Shown here one piece after another: positions 9,039 to 16,046 of a DNA stretch of 42,918 nucleotides. The DNA comes from Hungateiclostridiaceae bacterium UBA1305. GTDB lineage: Bacteria; Bacillota; Clostridia; Acetivibrionales; DTU013. The number at the start of each line of letters is the position of its first letter. Positions within the stretch are counted from its first letter, which is position 1. The stretch is from NCBI GenBank assembly GCA_002307275.1, contig DBTX01000040.1, positions 1-42,918 of the forward strand, given 5' to 3'. The notes under the pieces were generated by a model. That model made no database searches, was not told where the DNA came from, and worked only from the letters and a program-made list of their open reading frames with translations. A program made the position numbers and the translations under genes.

Positions 9039-10193
9039 TTACTTTAATCCAGTCTTCTTACTATTGTTGCTTTTATTGCCGCTGCCTGATCCGCCTTTTT
9101 TACTGTTACCGGCATTAGGCTTTTTATTCTCTGTATTCGTCTGTTTATTTCCGGCATTCGGTTGTTTGCCTTCGACTTGCTTGCTTTCGGACTTATTATT
9201 CACATCAGCAGTACTATTTCCCGGTTCCGAAGGTTTGTCACCGGATTCCAGTTGCTTTCCCGCACCTCTGGACTTGCTCGCTTCGAGAGCTCTTTGTTCA
9301 GGCGTCAGGTGCTTTTTCAGTATATACCTGTTTATATAGAGCTGCTGGCCTATCGCCACCACATAACCGACCATCCAGTACAGTACAACGCCGGCAGGCA
9401 GCTGGAACGAGAACATCAGTGTCATCAATGGTCCGATATAAAGCATGCTGTTGGTCATCGAATTGGCCATTTGATTCTGTTGACCGCTGCTCTGAGTGTT
9501 TTTCGTTGGCATTGCCAGCTTTGATGATATATATGTCGTTACTACCGCAATGATTGCAAGCAGCAAAAGCGGCAGATATATATATGCTTCCGGTCCAAAC
9601 AAATCTTTAGGCTGGTAGGTTGCAGTATTTCCCAGGTGGAGGCCGATAAAATTGTTGAAGTCCACTAGTTCACTTGTCTTCAGCATTCCTGAAGCCTGAG
9701 ACAAAGCTTCTTTATGTTCATTAAAATAATTAAGTGTGAGGAGTTCCTTCTGGAAGCCCATTTGCTGAACTGTCTTACTCAGACCCTTTGCGGCAACCTC
9801 AACAAGTGCGGTTATAGTAGCAGCATCCTTGCCAATCATAAACTTCAATGGCTGTACAATTACATAGTATAGTGTGATCAGAATAGGCATCTGGACCAGT
9901 AACGGAAGGCAACCGCTGGCAGGGTTATAATTGTTTTCCTTATACACCTTCATCATTTCTTGGTTCAGCTTTTCCTTGTCATCCTTGTAACGCTTCTGGA
10001 TATCTGCAATGATAGGCTGCAGTTCCTGCATCTTTGCCGACGATTTATACTGTTTGAGTGTAAGCGGCAGAAGAGCCAGCCTTACAATTATTGTGAAAAA
10101 GATAATTGCCAGACCGTAATTATGAAATGCAATGGTGTTATATATGAATAGCAAGAATTGTCCCAGTGGCTTTGCAATAATATCTAAGTTCAT
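9039..10193 (-). CDS. yidC: Membrane protein insertase YidC/Oxa1 family
   Basis: Inserts and folds membrane proteins, alone or with SecYEG. The 384-aa protein has the YidC core: the helix with the conserved hydrophilic-groove arginine (FFTIIVRLALLPL), the CLPLLVQMPILITLYY segment, and the later helices ending GYVVAIGQQLYINRYILKK. There is no signal peptide or lipobox; it starts directly as a short Gram-positive-type YidC. Oddity: an about 80-residue C-terminal tail rich in Asn, Lys, Ser and Gly, with the motif PNAGN twice, is predicted to be disordered and basic, suited to ribosome contact. It sits between yidD (37 nt upstream) and jag. Confidence 0.95.
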   Translation of the reverse strand: MNLDIIAKPLGQFLLFIYNTIAFHNYGLAIIFFTIIVRLALLPLTLKQYKSSAKMQELQPIIADIQKRYKDDKEKLNQEMMKVYKENNYNPASGCLPLLVQMPILITLYYVIVQPLKFMIGKDAATITALVEVAAKGLSKTVQQMGFQKELLTLNYFNEHKEALSQASGMLKTSELVDFNNFIGLHLGNTATYQPKDLFGPEAYIYLPLLLLAIIAVVTTYISSKLAMPTKNTQSSGQQNQMANSMTNSMLYIGPLMTLMFSFQLPAGVVLYWMVGYVVAIGQQLYINRYILKKHLTPEQRALEASKSRGAGKQLESGDKPSEPGNSTADVNNKSESKQVEGKQPNAGNKQTNTENKKPNAGNSKKGGSGSGNKSNNSKKTGLK

Positions 10194-10230
10194 AAAAACT
10201 TCCCTTCCATACTTTTGCGTCCGGTATCGA

Positions 10231-10452
10231 TTATTTTACCGGATCGTAGCCTCCCGGATGAAACGGGTGACATTTCAGCAGCCTCTTCAGTGCAAGCCAG
10301 CTTCCCTTTATTACGCCATATTTGCTCAGCGCATCTATGGCATACTGCGAGCAAGTGGGGTAAAATCTGCAGCTTTGCCTGCCTTTCAGCGGCGATATAT
10401 ATTTCTGATACAAGTGTATCAGTCCAATTAAAGACTTTTTAAACCATCCCAT
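10231..10452 (-). CDS. yidD: Membrane protein insertion efficiency factor YidD
   Basis: A 73-aa protein with the diagnostic block CRFYPTCSQYAIDALSKYG and the ending CHPFHPGGYDPVK. YidD assists membrane protein insertion and sits at the inner membrane face through an N-terminal amphipathic helix. Its start overlaps the end of rnpA by 25 nt, the common arrangement, implying translational coupling. Confidence 0.95.
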   Translation of the reverse strand: MGWFKKSLIGLIHLYQKYISPLKGRQSCRFYPTCSQYAIDALSKYGVIKGSWLALKRLLKCHPFHPGGYDPVK

Positions 10453-10793
10453 TTTTCCTGATCAAAGGCCTGCATTTTCTTCAGAAGGAATTTCATTTCC
10501 TTTCGTATATCTGCAAAGCCGTACTCGGTTTCTACACTTCTTGCAACAAATACAATATCATTGCAATCAGGGATGAACTCCTCATAGAATCTGTAGCTCT
10601 CCCTTATCAATCTCTTTATCCTGTTGCGCCTTACACTGTTGCCAACCTTCTTGTTGACAGTAATACCAAGCCTGTTTATGTCTTGTCGATTCTTCATCAC
10701 ATAAATTACTATATATTTGCCAGCAAAAAATCTTCCCTTTTTATATATACGTACAAACTCGTAATTTTTCTTCAATGAGACTGTCTTTTTCAT
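10428..10793 (-). CDS. rnpA: Ribonuclease P protein component
   Basis: The protein subunit of RNase P, which assists the catalytic RNA in 5' maturation of tRNA. The 121-aa length is normal. The family signature VGNSVRRNRIKRLIRESYR (RNR motif) is intact. It lies between rpmH and yidD, overlapping yidD by 25 nt. A terminator and a long inverted repeat separate it from rpmH, so its expression probably depends on read-through or a weak internal promoter. Confidence 0.96.
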   Translation of the reverse strand: MKKTVSLKKNYEFVRIYKKGRFFAGKYIVIYVMKNRQDINRLGITVNKKVGNSVRRNRIKRLIRESYRFYEEFIPDCNDIVFVARSVETEYGFADIRKEMKFLLKKMQAFDQEKWDGLKSL

Positions 10794-10820
10794 TTAATCC
10801 TCTTTTCGTTAAGCAAAGGC

Positions 10821-10861
10821 TTTTGCAATGTTACCTTGATTATTTGGGAAACATTGCAAAA
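10821..10861. repeat. 12-bp perfect inverted repeat in the rpmH-rnpA gap
   Basis: TTTTGCAATGTT (10821-10832) and its exact reverse complement (10850-10861) are separated by 17 nt. In the minus-strand transcript this would form a hairpin about 30 nt before rnpA. It could be an RNase processing site, a weak terminator or an operator. Confidence 0.5.
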
Positions 10862-10921
10862 TGCCCTGGCCAGCACTCACATTAAACAAGCGCTGCCAGC
10901 TTTACAATTAAAACTTAAAAT

Positions 10922-10951
10922 TAAAGAAAAAGACCACACTCATGCGGTCTT
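10922..10951 (-). terminator. Intrinsic terminator overlapping the rpmH stop codon
   Basis: On the minus strand AAGACCGCA pairs with TGTGGTCTT (one G-U pair) around a TGAG loop (10930-10951), followed by TTTCTTTAA. The first arm begins within the rpmH stop codon. It would make rpmH mRNA abundant relative to rnpA. Confidence 0.75.
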
Positions 10952-11084
10952 ACGCTGAAAGCACTTTTCTTCCCTTTAACCTGCGTCTTCTTAATACACT
11001 TCTGCCATTGGCAGTACTCATTCTTTTTCTGAAGCCATGTTCCATGCTCCTTTGCCTTTTCTTAGGCTGATATGTTCTTAACAC
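10950..11084 (-). CDS. rpmH: 50S ribosomal protein L34
   Basis: A 44-aa basic protein: L34 of the large ribosomal subunit, recognised by RTYQPKKRQRS, EHGFRKRM, STANGR and RRRRLKGRKVLSA. Translation most likely begins at GTG (11084-11082), giving MLRTYQ; a GGGGG run lies 7-10 nt upstream and no ATG is available in frame. It is the first gene of the leftward arm and borders oriC. It has its own TTGACA/TATAAT promoter and its own terminator. Confidence 0.95.
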   Translation of the reverse strand: MLRTYQPKKRQRSMEHGFRKRMSTANGRSVLRRRRLKGRKVLSA

Positions 11085-11212
11085 AGTTTACACCCCCGTT
11101 CCTGACTGTAGAAAAACTACAACACATTTACCTTATAAGTTTTTCCCATTTTTTATTATTTAAACAGAACATTAAATCTGTAAAACCCGGTCCACATAGA
11201 GACATCACGCCA

Positions 11213-11242
11213 ATTATAACTTAAAACTTTCATTCATGTCAA
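11213..11242 (-). promoter_or_regulatory. rpmH promoter
   Basis: On the minus strand a perfect TTGACA (11242-11237) and a perfect TATAAT (11218-11213) are spaced 18 bp apart and directed at rpmH, leaving a leader of about 120 nt. Confidence 0.75.
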
Positions 11243-11324
11243 GAAACTCTTTTATATTTTCCTATATAATAAAGAAGAAATATTTACTAATTAATTTAGG
11301 TACTGTAAAAATACCGCGCCTGCC

Positions 11325-11333
11325 TGTGGATAA
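11325..11333 (-). promoter_or_regulatory. DnaA box
   Basis: A perfect TTATCCACA on the minus strand (TGTGGATAA on plus). It is the first of a same-oriented pair 30 bp apart, upstream of the dnaA promoter. Confidence 0.85.
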
Positions 11334-11354
11334 TTAAAGATTATATATGATAAT

Positions 11355-11363
11355 TGTGGATAA
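11355..11363 (-). promoter_or_regulatory. DnaA box
   Basis: A second perfect TTATCCACA on the minus strand, 30 bp from the first and 17 bp upstream of the dnaA -35 element. The position suits both initiation and autoregulation of dnaA. Confidence 0.85.
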
Positions 11364-11379
11364 GTAGGTCATTTGTGAA

Positions 11380-11408
11380 TTGAATATTACCGTAAAGTCT
11401 GATATATT
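11380..11408 (+). promoter_or_regulatory. Probable dnaA promoter
   Basis: TTGAAT (11380-11385) and TATATT (11403-11408) with a 17-bp spacer point at dnaA. The implied leader is about 255 nt and contains a one-mismatch DnaA box. Confidence 0.5.
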
Positions 11409-11671
11409 GTTTATGCTAATGAAAGTGTAAGACAGTTTTTTTACAAAGGATGGATACTTTTTAAGCTCCAAGCTTCACACACAAATGAAAAATTAAATTT
11501 ACAGACTTATACATAAATTCGTTAACTGCCGAAATTAATAGCTTCGTCGGTCTTATTCGATTCAATATGACAGACAATATATGTATATTTATGCAAGATA
11601 TGCCTTTAAACATAATAATATTTATTTCACTGCTAATGAGAAATTTTAAATAACCTTTTGGAGGAAGTAAT

Positions 11672-13003
11672 ATGAATATACCGCTTTCAAGTATGTGGAC
11701 AAGGGTAATGGACCTTTTGAAGAGCGAATTGACAGAAATCAGCTATAATACCTGGATAAGAACCATTGAACCCCTTTCCATCAATTCAAGTACGATTGAA
11801 CTTGGAGTGCCTACAGACTTCAACAAAGGTATACTCGAATCCAGATATATTCCTCTTATATCCAATGCCATTAAACAAATATCAAACCGTGAATACAATG
11901 TGATTATAACAATTCCTTCACAAGGTCCAACCAAAAGCCGCGCTACCGGAAAAGAAAACATGAATGAGGAAATTTCAAACTCCATACTTAATCCCAAATA
12001 TACGTTTGATACATTCGTAATAGGTAACGGTAACAGGCTTGCACATGCTGCATCCGTTGCGGTAGCTGAAGCTCCGGCCAAAGCATACAATCCTCTCTTT
12101 CTTTATGGGGGAGTCGGACTTGGCAAAACACATCTGATGCACGCGATCGGTCATTACATATTAAGTCAGAACCCTGTTTCCAAGGTCTTATATGTTTCCT
12201 CTGAAAAATTTACAAACGAGCTGATCAATGCGATAAAAGATGACAGAAATGAAGAATTCCGCAGCAAGTACAGAAATATAGATGTTCTTCTCATAGATGA
12301 TATTCAATTTATCGGCGGCAAGGAGAGAACCCAGGAGGAATTCTTCCATACCTTCAATGCCTTATATGAAGCCAATAAGCAAATTATCATCTCAAGCGAC
12401 CGTTCCCCGAAGGAAATAACAACTCTTGAGGACAGGCTCCGTTCAAGATTTGAATGGGGTCTTACAGCAGACATACAGTCTCCTGACCTGGAGACCAGGA
12501 TAGCAATCCTCCAGAAGAAGGCTCAATTGGAAAATGTTTATATTCCTAATGATGTATTCGTTTTTATCGCAGATAAGGTTATCTCAAATATTCGTGAACT
12601 GGAAGGCGCATTAAACAGAGTCATTGCATATTCGACACTGACTGATATCGAAATTTCTACCGACCTCTGCGCTGAAGCCCTAAAGGAGCTATTATCGGCA
12701 AGTAACACAAAAATTATTGATACTACACATATAATAGATACCGTGTCCAGATATTTTGATCTGCGACCCGAAGAATTCAAGTCTCAAAAGAGAAACAGGA
12801 ACATCTCCTTTCCGAGGCAGATTGCAATGTTCCTTTGCAGAGAGCTTATCGGTCTATCCCTTCCAAAAATAGGAGATGAATTCGGCGGCCGCGATCATAC
12901 GACGGTGATACACGCTATTACAAAAATCGAGGCAGATATGATAGCAAATCCGGAAACAAAACGTACTGTAGAAGAATTAAGGAGAAACATCACAGGAAAG
13001 TGA
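11672..13003 (+). CDS. dnaA: Chromosomal replication initiator protein DnaA
   Basis: An AAA+ ATPase that binds DnaA boxes and melts oriC. The 443-aa protein has domain I with the W-containing block SYNTWIRTIEPL, a short linker, the AAA+ core with Walker A GGVGLGKTH near residue 146 and Walker B LLIDDIQFIGG, and domain IV with the DNA-binding signature GGRDHTTVIHAITKIE near residue 405. The start follows TTTTGGAGGAAG. It heads the dnaA-dnaN-S4-recF-remB-gyrB series. DnaA boxes beside its promoter suggest autoregulation. Confidence 0.98.
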   Translation: MNIPLSSMWTRVMDLLKSELTEISYNTWIRTIEPLSINSSTIELGVPTDFNKGILESRYIPLISNAIKQISNREYNVIITIPSQGPTKSRATGKENMNEEISNSILNPKYTFDTFVIGNGNRLAHAASVAVAEAPAKAYNPLFLYGGVGLGKTHLMHAIGHYILSQNPVSKVLYVSSEKFTNELINAIKDDRNEEFRSKYRNIDVLLIDDIQFIGGKERTQEEFFHTFNALYEANKQIIISSDRSPKEITTLEDRLRSRFEWGLTADIQSPDLETRIAILQKKAQLENVYIPNDVFVFIADKVISNIRELEGALNRVIAYSTLTDIEISTDLCAEALKELLSASNTKIIDTTHIIDTVSRYFDLRPEEFKSQKRNRNISFPRQIAMFLCRELIGLSLPKIGDEFGGRDHTTVIHAITKIEADMIANPETKRTVEELRRNITGK

Positions 13004-13242
13004 TTTCACCTTATCCCCAGTTTTTGTTGAAATGAGGGTAACTTATTGATTTTAAACTGTTGATATTCTATCCAAGTTTCATAAAACCAAAAATACAGCA
13101 ATATTATCAACACAAAAATGAACAGCTGTAAATGAACAAGGGATAGTCCTCATGCCAGTTATGCACGGAATCAACAACACTTACTGTTATTACTGTTTTT
13201 TCTTTATATTATATTAAATAAACTGTACCGGAGGTAATTGAG
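13004..13242. promoter_or_regulatory. dnaA-dnaN intergenic region with imperfect DnaA boxes
   Basis: One-mismatch DnaA boxes occur at 13011-13019 (TTATCCCCA), 13104-13112 (TTATCAACA) and 13159-13167 (TTATGCACG). A very A+T-rich run at about 13190-13222 precedes dnaN. In B. subtilis this interval contains the unwinding site, so it may be the second half of a bipartite origin. No boxes here match perfectly. Confidence 0.5.
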
Positions 13243-14340
13243 ATGAAATTGATCTGTTCTAAGGAAAACCTGATGGAAGGAATAAACATCGTTCAAAAGG
13301 CAGTATCCACCAAAACGACACTTCCAATTCTGGAAGGAATACTGCTTGAAGCTGATGATAGACTCAAAATGACTGGTAATGACCTTGAAATAGGAATCGA
13401 ATGTTATGTCGATGCTGATGTGAAAAGAAAAGGATCCATCGTTCTCAATTCAAAAATGCTTGGTGATATCGTTAGAAGACTTCCCGATGCTGAAGTACTA
13501 CTGGATGTTAAAGAAAATAATTCAGTTGTAATTGAATGCGAAAGTTCCTTGTTTGAAATCAGAGGTATCGCTTCTGAGGGATTTCCTGCTCTTCCATCAT
13601 TAGAAAAAGAAGATGGAATAAAAATCAGCCAGAAGCTTATCAAGGATATCATTAAACAAACCATTTTCGCTGTAAGTGTTGATGAAAACAGACCGATTCT
13701 TACAGGTAGCCTGTTTGAATACAAAAATGGTCATCTTTCAATTGTATCTATTGATGGATATCGACTGGCTTTAAGAACTGTTGCATCAGAATTTGCAGTA
13801 CAGGACAGAAATATCGTTATACCTGGAAAGACATTGAACGAAATATCCAAGATCATACAGCCGGTAGATGAGGAATTGACCATCTATACTACAAATAATC
13901 AGATCCTGTTTGATATGGGTAACTGTATAATGGTATCAAGGCTGCTTGAGGGTGAATATCTCAATTATATGGGAATAATACCGAAGGAACATGAAACAAA
14001 GATCAATGTGAACACGAAAGAATTGCTGGCCTGCTTTGAAAGAGCTTCTCTTGTCATAACAAATGATGAAAGAAGGTATCCTGTAAAGCTTGATATTAAG
14101 GATGATATGATGATCATTACTTCCAACACGGAGATAGGTAATGCAAGAGAAGAAATAAGACTTGAGATGGACGGCAAGGAGTTGGAGATATCTTTTAATC
14201 CACGATATTTCATTGAAGCTCTAAGAGTAATTGAAAATGAAGCGGTAAGTATATCGTTTACATCAAATATTGGTCCATGTATCATAAGACCTTTACAGGG
14301 TGATGCATTCGTATATTTGGTACTGCCGATCAGAAAGTAG
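13243..14340 (+). CDS. dnaN: DNA polymerase III beta subunit (sliding clamp)
   Basis: The ring-shaped processivity clamp for DNA polymerase III. The 365-aa protein has the family N-terminal stretch KAVSTKTTLPILEGILLEA, the internal block DENRPILTGSLFE and the C-terminal ending ...IIRPLQGDAFVYLVLPIRK with the conserved hydrophobic-pocket tail. A good GGAGG site precedes the ATG. It sits directly after dnaA and 14 nt before the S4-domain gene, as usual. Confidence 0.97.
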   Translation: MKLICSKENLMEGINIVQKAVSTKTTLPILEGILLEADDRLKMTGNDLEIGIECYVDADVKRKGSIVLNSKMLGDIVRRLPDAEVLLDVKENNSVVIECESSLFEIRGIASEGFPALPSLEKEDGIKISQKLIKDIIKQTIFAVSVDENRPILTGSLFEYKNGHLSIVSIDGYRLALRTVASEFAVQDRNIVIPGKTLNEISKIIQPVDEELTIYTTNNQILFDMGNCIMVSRLLEGEYLNYMGIIPKEHETKINVNTKELLACFERASLVITNDERRYPVKLDIKDDMMIITSNTEIGNAREEIRLEMDGKELEISFNPRYFIEALRVIENEAVSISFTSNIGPCIIRPLQGDAFVYLVLPIRK

Positions 14341-14354
14341 AAAGAAGGATTTTT

Positions 14355-14561
14355 GTGGAGAAGATAAAAATAGAAACAGAATATATAAAACTTGAGCAGC
14401 TCATGAAATTTACCGGTTTGGTCGGCAGCGGATCTGATGCAAAAATGCTGATTGGAGACGGAACTGTAAAAGTAAACGGGAGCATAGAACTACAAAGAGG
14501 TAAAAAGCTAAGATCGGGCGATATGATCGAATTTGCAGGAAAGAAAATCATCATAGAATAA
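14355..14561 (+). CDS. yaaA: S4-domain RNA-binding protein, YaaA/RlbA type
   Basis: A 68-aa single S4-domain protein with the motif SGSDAKMLIGDGTVKVNGSI and a final alpha-L-like ending. In this conserved dnaN-yaaA-recF slot it is the YaaA family, thought to bind RNA and to affect ribosome assembly or replication; its exact role is unsettled. The start is GTG (14355) after AAGGAT. It lies 14 nt after dnaN and 12 nt before recF, so it is translated from the same mRNA. Confidence 0.88.
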   Translation: MEKIKIETEYIKLEQLMKFTGLVGSGSDAKMLIGDGTVKVNGSIELQRGKKLRSGDMIEFAGKKIIIE

Positions 14562-14573
14562 AGAGGAAAAATA

Positions 14574-15695
14574 TTGCTGATAGAGAACCTGAAACTGAAG
14601 GATTTTAGAAACTATAAAAATCTTGATGTTGATTTCGCCAAGGCTTTCAATATAATTTACGGAAATAATGCGCAAGGAAAAACGAATATTATTGAAGCTG
14701 TTTTTTTATGTGCGTCCGGAAGATCTCACAGGACATCAAAGGATATTGAACTGATGAAATATGATGCGGCTGGGTTTGGTATCAAGCTTTTATTTGAAAA
14801 AGAAAATATTCAGGAAGAAATAGAAATAGTATATACTCCTGAAGAAAAAAAGAAAATTAAAATAAATGAAATACCGGTTAAAAAAATTGGTGATCTGATG
14901 GGTCACTTGAATGCAGTAATTTTTTCACCTGAGGATCTGCTTGTAATCAAACAAGGTCCCGCCGAAAGAAGACGTTTTGCAGATATTACACTTAGTCAGC
15001 TTAAACCTTCTTATTTTTATGATTTGCAGCAATATGCAAAAATACTGTATCAGAGAAATACCCTGCTGAAAAACATTGTTGTGAAAAGAGAACTTGAAGC
15101 TACATTGGATGTGTGGGACAGGCATCTTGTAAGAACAGGTTCGAGAATTATGGCAATACGCAGCGGGTTTATCAAAAAGTTGGATAAACTGGCAGCAGCC
15201 AGGCATGCCAAACTAACGAATAATGAAGAAATTTTGATGCTAAAATATAGCCCTTCCTTTGAAATAGATGATAATTTCAATAATCAGGAAATAGAAGAAG
15301 TGTTCACAAGAGTTCTCGAAAAGTGCAGAACGCGTGAAATACAGAGGGGATCGAGTATGTACGGACCTCACAGGGATGACATTGATATTATTTTAAATGG
15401 CGAAAGCACTAAAATTTATGGTTCACAAGGACAGCAGAGAACATCGGTGTTATCAATGAAATTAGCGGAGATTGATCTAATGAAGGAAGAGAGTGGAGAT
15501 TCACCGGTTCTTTTGCTGGATGATGTACTGTCTGAGCTTGATGATAAAAGGAAGGAATATCTTCTTGAAAATATAATTGGACTGCAAACTTTTATTACCT
15601 GTACAGATAAAAGATTTTTTCAGAGAAGCACTGAAAATGCTGCATTATTTTATGTTGAAAATGGCAATATTGCTAATGATATATATTTAAGATAG
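14574..15695 (+). CDS. recF: DNA replication and repair protein RecF
   Basis: An SMC-like ATPase that helps load RecA at gaps. The 373-aa protein has N-terminal LKDFRNY, Walker A YGNNAQGKTN, the signature GSQGQQRTSVLS and Walker B LLLDDVLSELD, in the correct order. The start is TTG (14574) with AAGAGG 7 nt upstream; no nearer ATG fits. It belongs to the dnaA-gyrB operon-like series. Confidence 0.96.
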   Translation: MLIENLKLKDFRNYKNLDVDFAKAFNIIYGNNAQGKTNIIEAVFLCASGRSHRTSKDIELMKYDAAGFGIKLLFEKENIQEEIEIVYTPEEKKKIKINEIPVKKIGDLMGHLNAVIFSPEDLLVIKQGPAERRRFADITLSQLKPSYFYDLQQYAKILYQRNTLLKNIVVKRELEATLDVWDRHLVRTGSRIMAIRSGFIKKLDKLAAARHAKLTNNEEILMLKYSPSFEIDDNFNNQEIEEVFTRVLEKCRTREIQRGSSMYGPHRDDIDIILNGESTKIYGSQGQQRTSVLSMKLAEIDLMKEESGDSPVLLLDDVLSELDDKRKEYLLENIIGLQTFITCTDKRFFQRSTENAALFYVENGNIANDIYLR

Positions 15696-15742
15696 AATAT
15701 ATGTGATACTTAAGGAAGATAAAGTTGACCGGAGGGCTGAAT

Positions 15743-16012
15743 ATGTTTTTACATATTGGTGGAGATGTGGTGATACCAATGAAAAATGTTATTGCCATAC
15801 TTGATATAGAAACAACAACATTATCAAAAGACACCAGGGATTTTTTAAAAATAGCTGAAGAAGAAGGTTTTATTGAAGCAATATCCGACGATCTACCCAA
15901 ATCATTTATTATCACTGAGATAGAAAAAAAGAGCAAAATATATCTTTCTCCTATCTCATCAGTTACGTTACAAAAAAGGGCAGGGTATATTGAAGATATT
16001 GCGAACATTTGA
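15743..16012 (+). CDS. remB: RemB/YaaB-like DUF370 protein
   Basis: An 89-aa small protein of the extracellular matrix regulator family (DUF370), recognised by MFLHIGGDVVIPMKNVIAI and ILDIETTT near the start. The B. subtilis orthologue (yaaB/remB) sits in the same recF-gyrB gap and affects biofilm matrix gene expression, probably through DNA binding like RemA. The ATG at 15743 is preferred to the in-frame TTG at 15725, because CCGGAGGG lies between them at proper spacing. It is 34 nt upstream of gyrB. Confidence 0.88.
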   Translation: MFLHIGGDVVIPMKNVIAILDIETTTLSKDTRDFLKIAEEEGFIEAISDDLPKSFIITEIEKKSKIYLSPISSVTLQKRAGYIEDIANI

Positions 16013-16046
16013 AATAAGAAGGTTTTAAAATTTACAGGAGGGCAAT

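Larger units (their letters stand above)
11085..11671. other. oriC: Replication origin region oriC (rpmH-dnaA intergenic)
   Basis: A 587-bp gene-free, A+T-rich interval between divergent rpmH and dnaA. It holds two perfect DnaA boxes 30 bp apart (11325-11333 and 11355-11363), a one-mismatch box TTATACATA (11507-11515) and very A+T-rich tracts at 11250-11300 and 11570-11650 that could be the unwinding element. Genes on both sides point away from here. As in other Firmicutes the origin may be bipartite, with a second box group between dnaA and dnaN. Which tract unwinds cannot be told from sequence alone. Confidence 0.85.
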
